Assembly (NCBI RefSeq): GCF_001044255.1
Contig: NZ_JYNX01000090.1
Coordinates: 9,264 to 42,177 of the forward strand
DNA: 32,914 nucleotides
Direction: 5' to 3'
From: Mycolicibacterium chubuense
GTDB lineage: Bacteria > Actinomycetota > Actinomycetes > Mycobacteriales > Mycobacteriaceae
Shown: positions 32,550 through 32,914 of the stretch, piece by piece
Position numbering within the stretch: position 1 is the first letter of the stretch
How the letters are laid out: every line of letters starts with the position of its first letter
Program-made: the position numbers and the translations under genes
Notes under the pieces: model-generated
Told to the model about the DNA's origin: nothing
The model's input: only the letters and a program-made list of their open reading frames with translations
The model's database searches: none

Positions 32550-32563
32550 GAGGCTTAAGTCCG
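32550..32563. promoter_or_regulatory. DosR-like palindrome upstream of adhE
   Basis: GAGGCTTAAGTCCG matches the DosR core GGGACTWWAGTCCC at 11 of 14 positions, with a perfect CTTAAG centre. It lies about 80 bp before the adhE ATG and 54 bp before the rightward gene at 32618. The outer bases of the 20-bp consensus match poorly. Confidence 0.4.
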
Positions 32564-32617
32564 TGCCCAAGGGCCCGGTGTGGTTTGGGTCACGCGAAGC
32601 GGGGTAGAGGTCCGGTC

Positions 32618-32914
32618 ATGCTGCAGAAACACTGGACGCTTCCTCCCGTCGTCGCCGCCGCCACCGCGGCGGCGGCACTCGCTCTGGCTCCGCTCGCCGC
32701 CGCAGGTGGTCCGGCCGGCTGCGTCGATCCCTACGGCACCGGCTGTGCCGCACCTCCGCCCCCGCCGCCTCCGGCACCCGGCTACTGGGCGCCGCCTCCG
32801 CCGCCACCGCCGGCCGGCTACGCGCCGGGATACGTGCCGCCACCCGCGCCGGGCTATGGCGTGGCCGGACCGGGCGGTGCCGCGGGCGCCATCCCGGGCG
32901 GACCCGGCGGCGTG
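32618..32914 (+). CDS. proline/glycine-rich secreted protein, 3' end outside window
   Basis: The first 99 codons of the gene are present. ATG 32618 has AGAGG 7 nt upstream. A Sec-type N-terminus (MLQKHWTLPPVVAAATAAAA, cleavage near the AAAGG at 29-33) is followed by a CVDPYGTGC pair of cysteines, then repeated PPPPPPPAPGYW and PPPPPPPAGYAPGY runs and a Gly-rich stretch. Low-complexity Pro/Gly/Tyr regions of this kind are seen in mycobacterial cell-wall-associated proteins. No domain can be assigned because the C-terminus is missing. It is divergent from adhE. Confidence 0.75.
   Translation, partial: MLQKHWTLPPVVAAATAAAALALAPLAAAGGPAGCVDPYGTGCAAPPPPPPPAPGYWAPPPPPPPAGYAPGYVPPPAPGYGVAGPGGAAGAIPGGPGGV

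Overview
The window reads as chromosomal DNA from a fast-growing mycobacterium (Mycolicibacterium-like actinobacterium). The DNA is GC-rich, GTG starts are common, and secreted proteins carry mycobacterial-style signal peptides followed by long acidic, disordered linkers. There is also a WS/DGAT wax-ester/triacylglycerol synthase next to short-chain dehydrogenases. Species cannot be fixed from the sequence alone. No rRNA, tRNA, CRISPR array or intact insertion sequence was seen.

Region 1 (1-4471) is an amino-sugar module. The 3' end of a TetR-type regulator meets a tightly coupled crr-nagB-nagA operon, which is transcribed divergently from a PTS IIC-IIB permease. Together they would import and phosphorylate N-acetylglucosamine (or a related sugar), deacetylate it and deaminate it to fructose-6-phosphate. 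EI and HPr must be encoded elsewhere. A perfect 18-bp inverted repeat closes the module.

Region 2 (4482-22842) is dominated by secreted modular proteins. Six large genes share one plan: Sec signal, then a disordered D/S/T/E/R-rich linker, then a variable C-terminal module. The modules are tandem FN3, two Ig/VCBS-like domains plus a nine-repeat propeller, Calx-beta plus a clan-A glycoside hydrolase, a lipase, a lipocalin, and an alpha/beta hydrolase fused to a lipocalin. The two lipocalin domains are close paralogues. Between them lie a small secreted Cys protein, a metallophosphoesterase remnant, a VOC protein, a nitrobindin, a SnoaL-like protein behind a MerR-type promoter, a GMC oxidoreductase, an SDR, a Tat-exported GH16 and a 44-residue DUF2256 zinc-ribbon protein.

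Region 3 (22799-32471) is a lipid/redox/anaerobiosis segment: an SDR coupled to a WS/DGAT synthase, an alpha/beta hydrolase, a sulfide:quinone-oxidoreductase-like flavoprotein lacking its second redox cysteine, a phospholipase D followed by a hemerythrin, and bifunctional AdhE. Imperfect DosR-like palindromes lie upstream of WS/DGAT/hydrolase and of adhE. This suggests, without proving, a hypoxia or dormancy connection. The window ends inside a proline/glycine-rich secreted protein.
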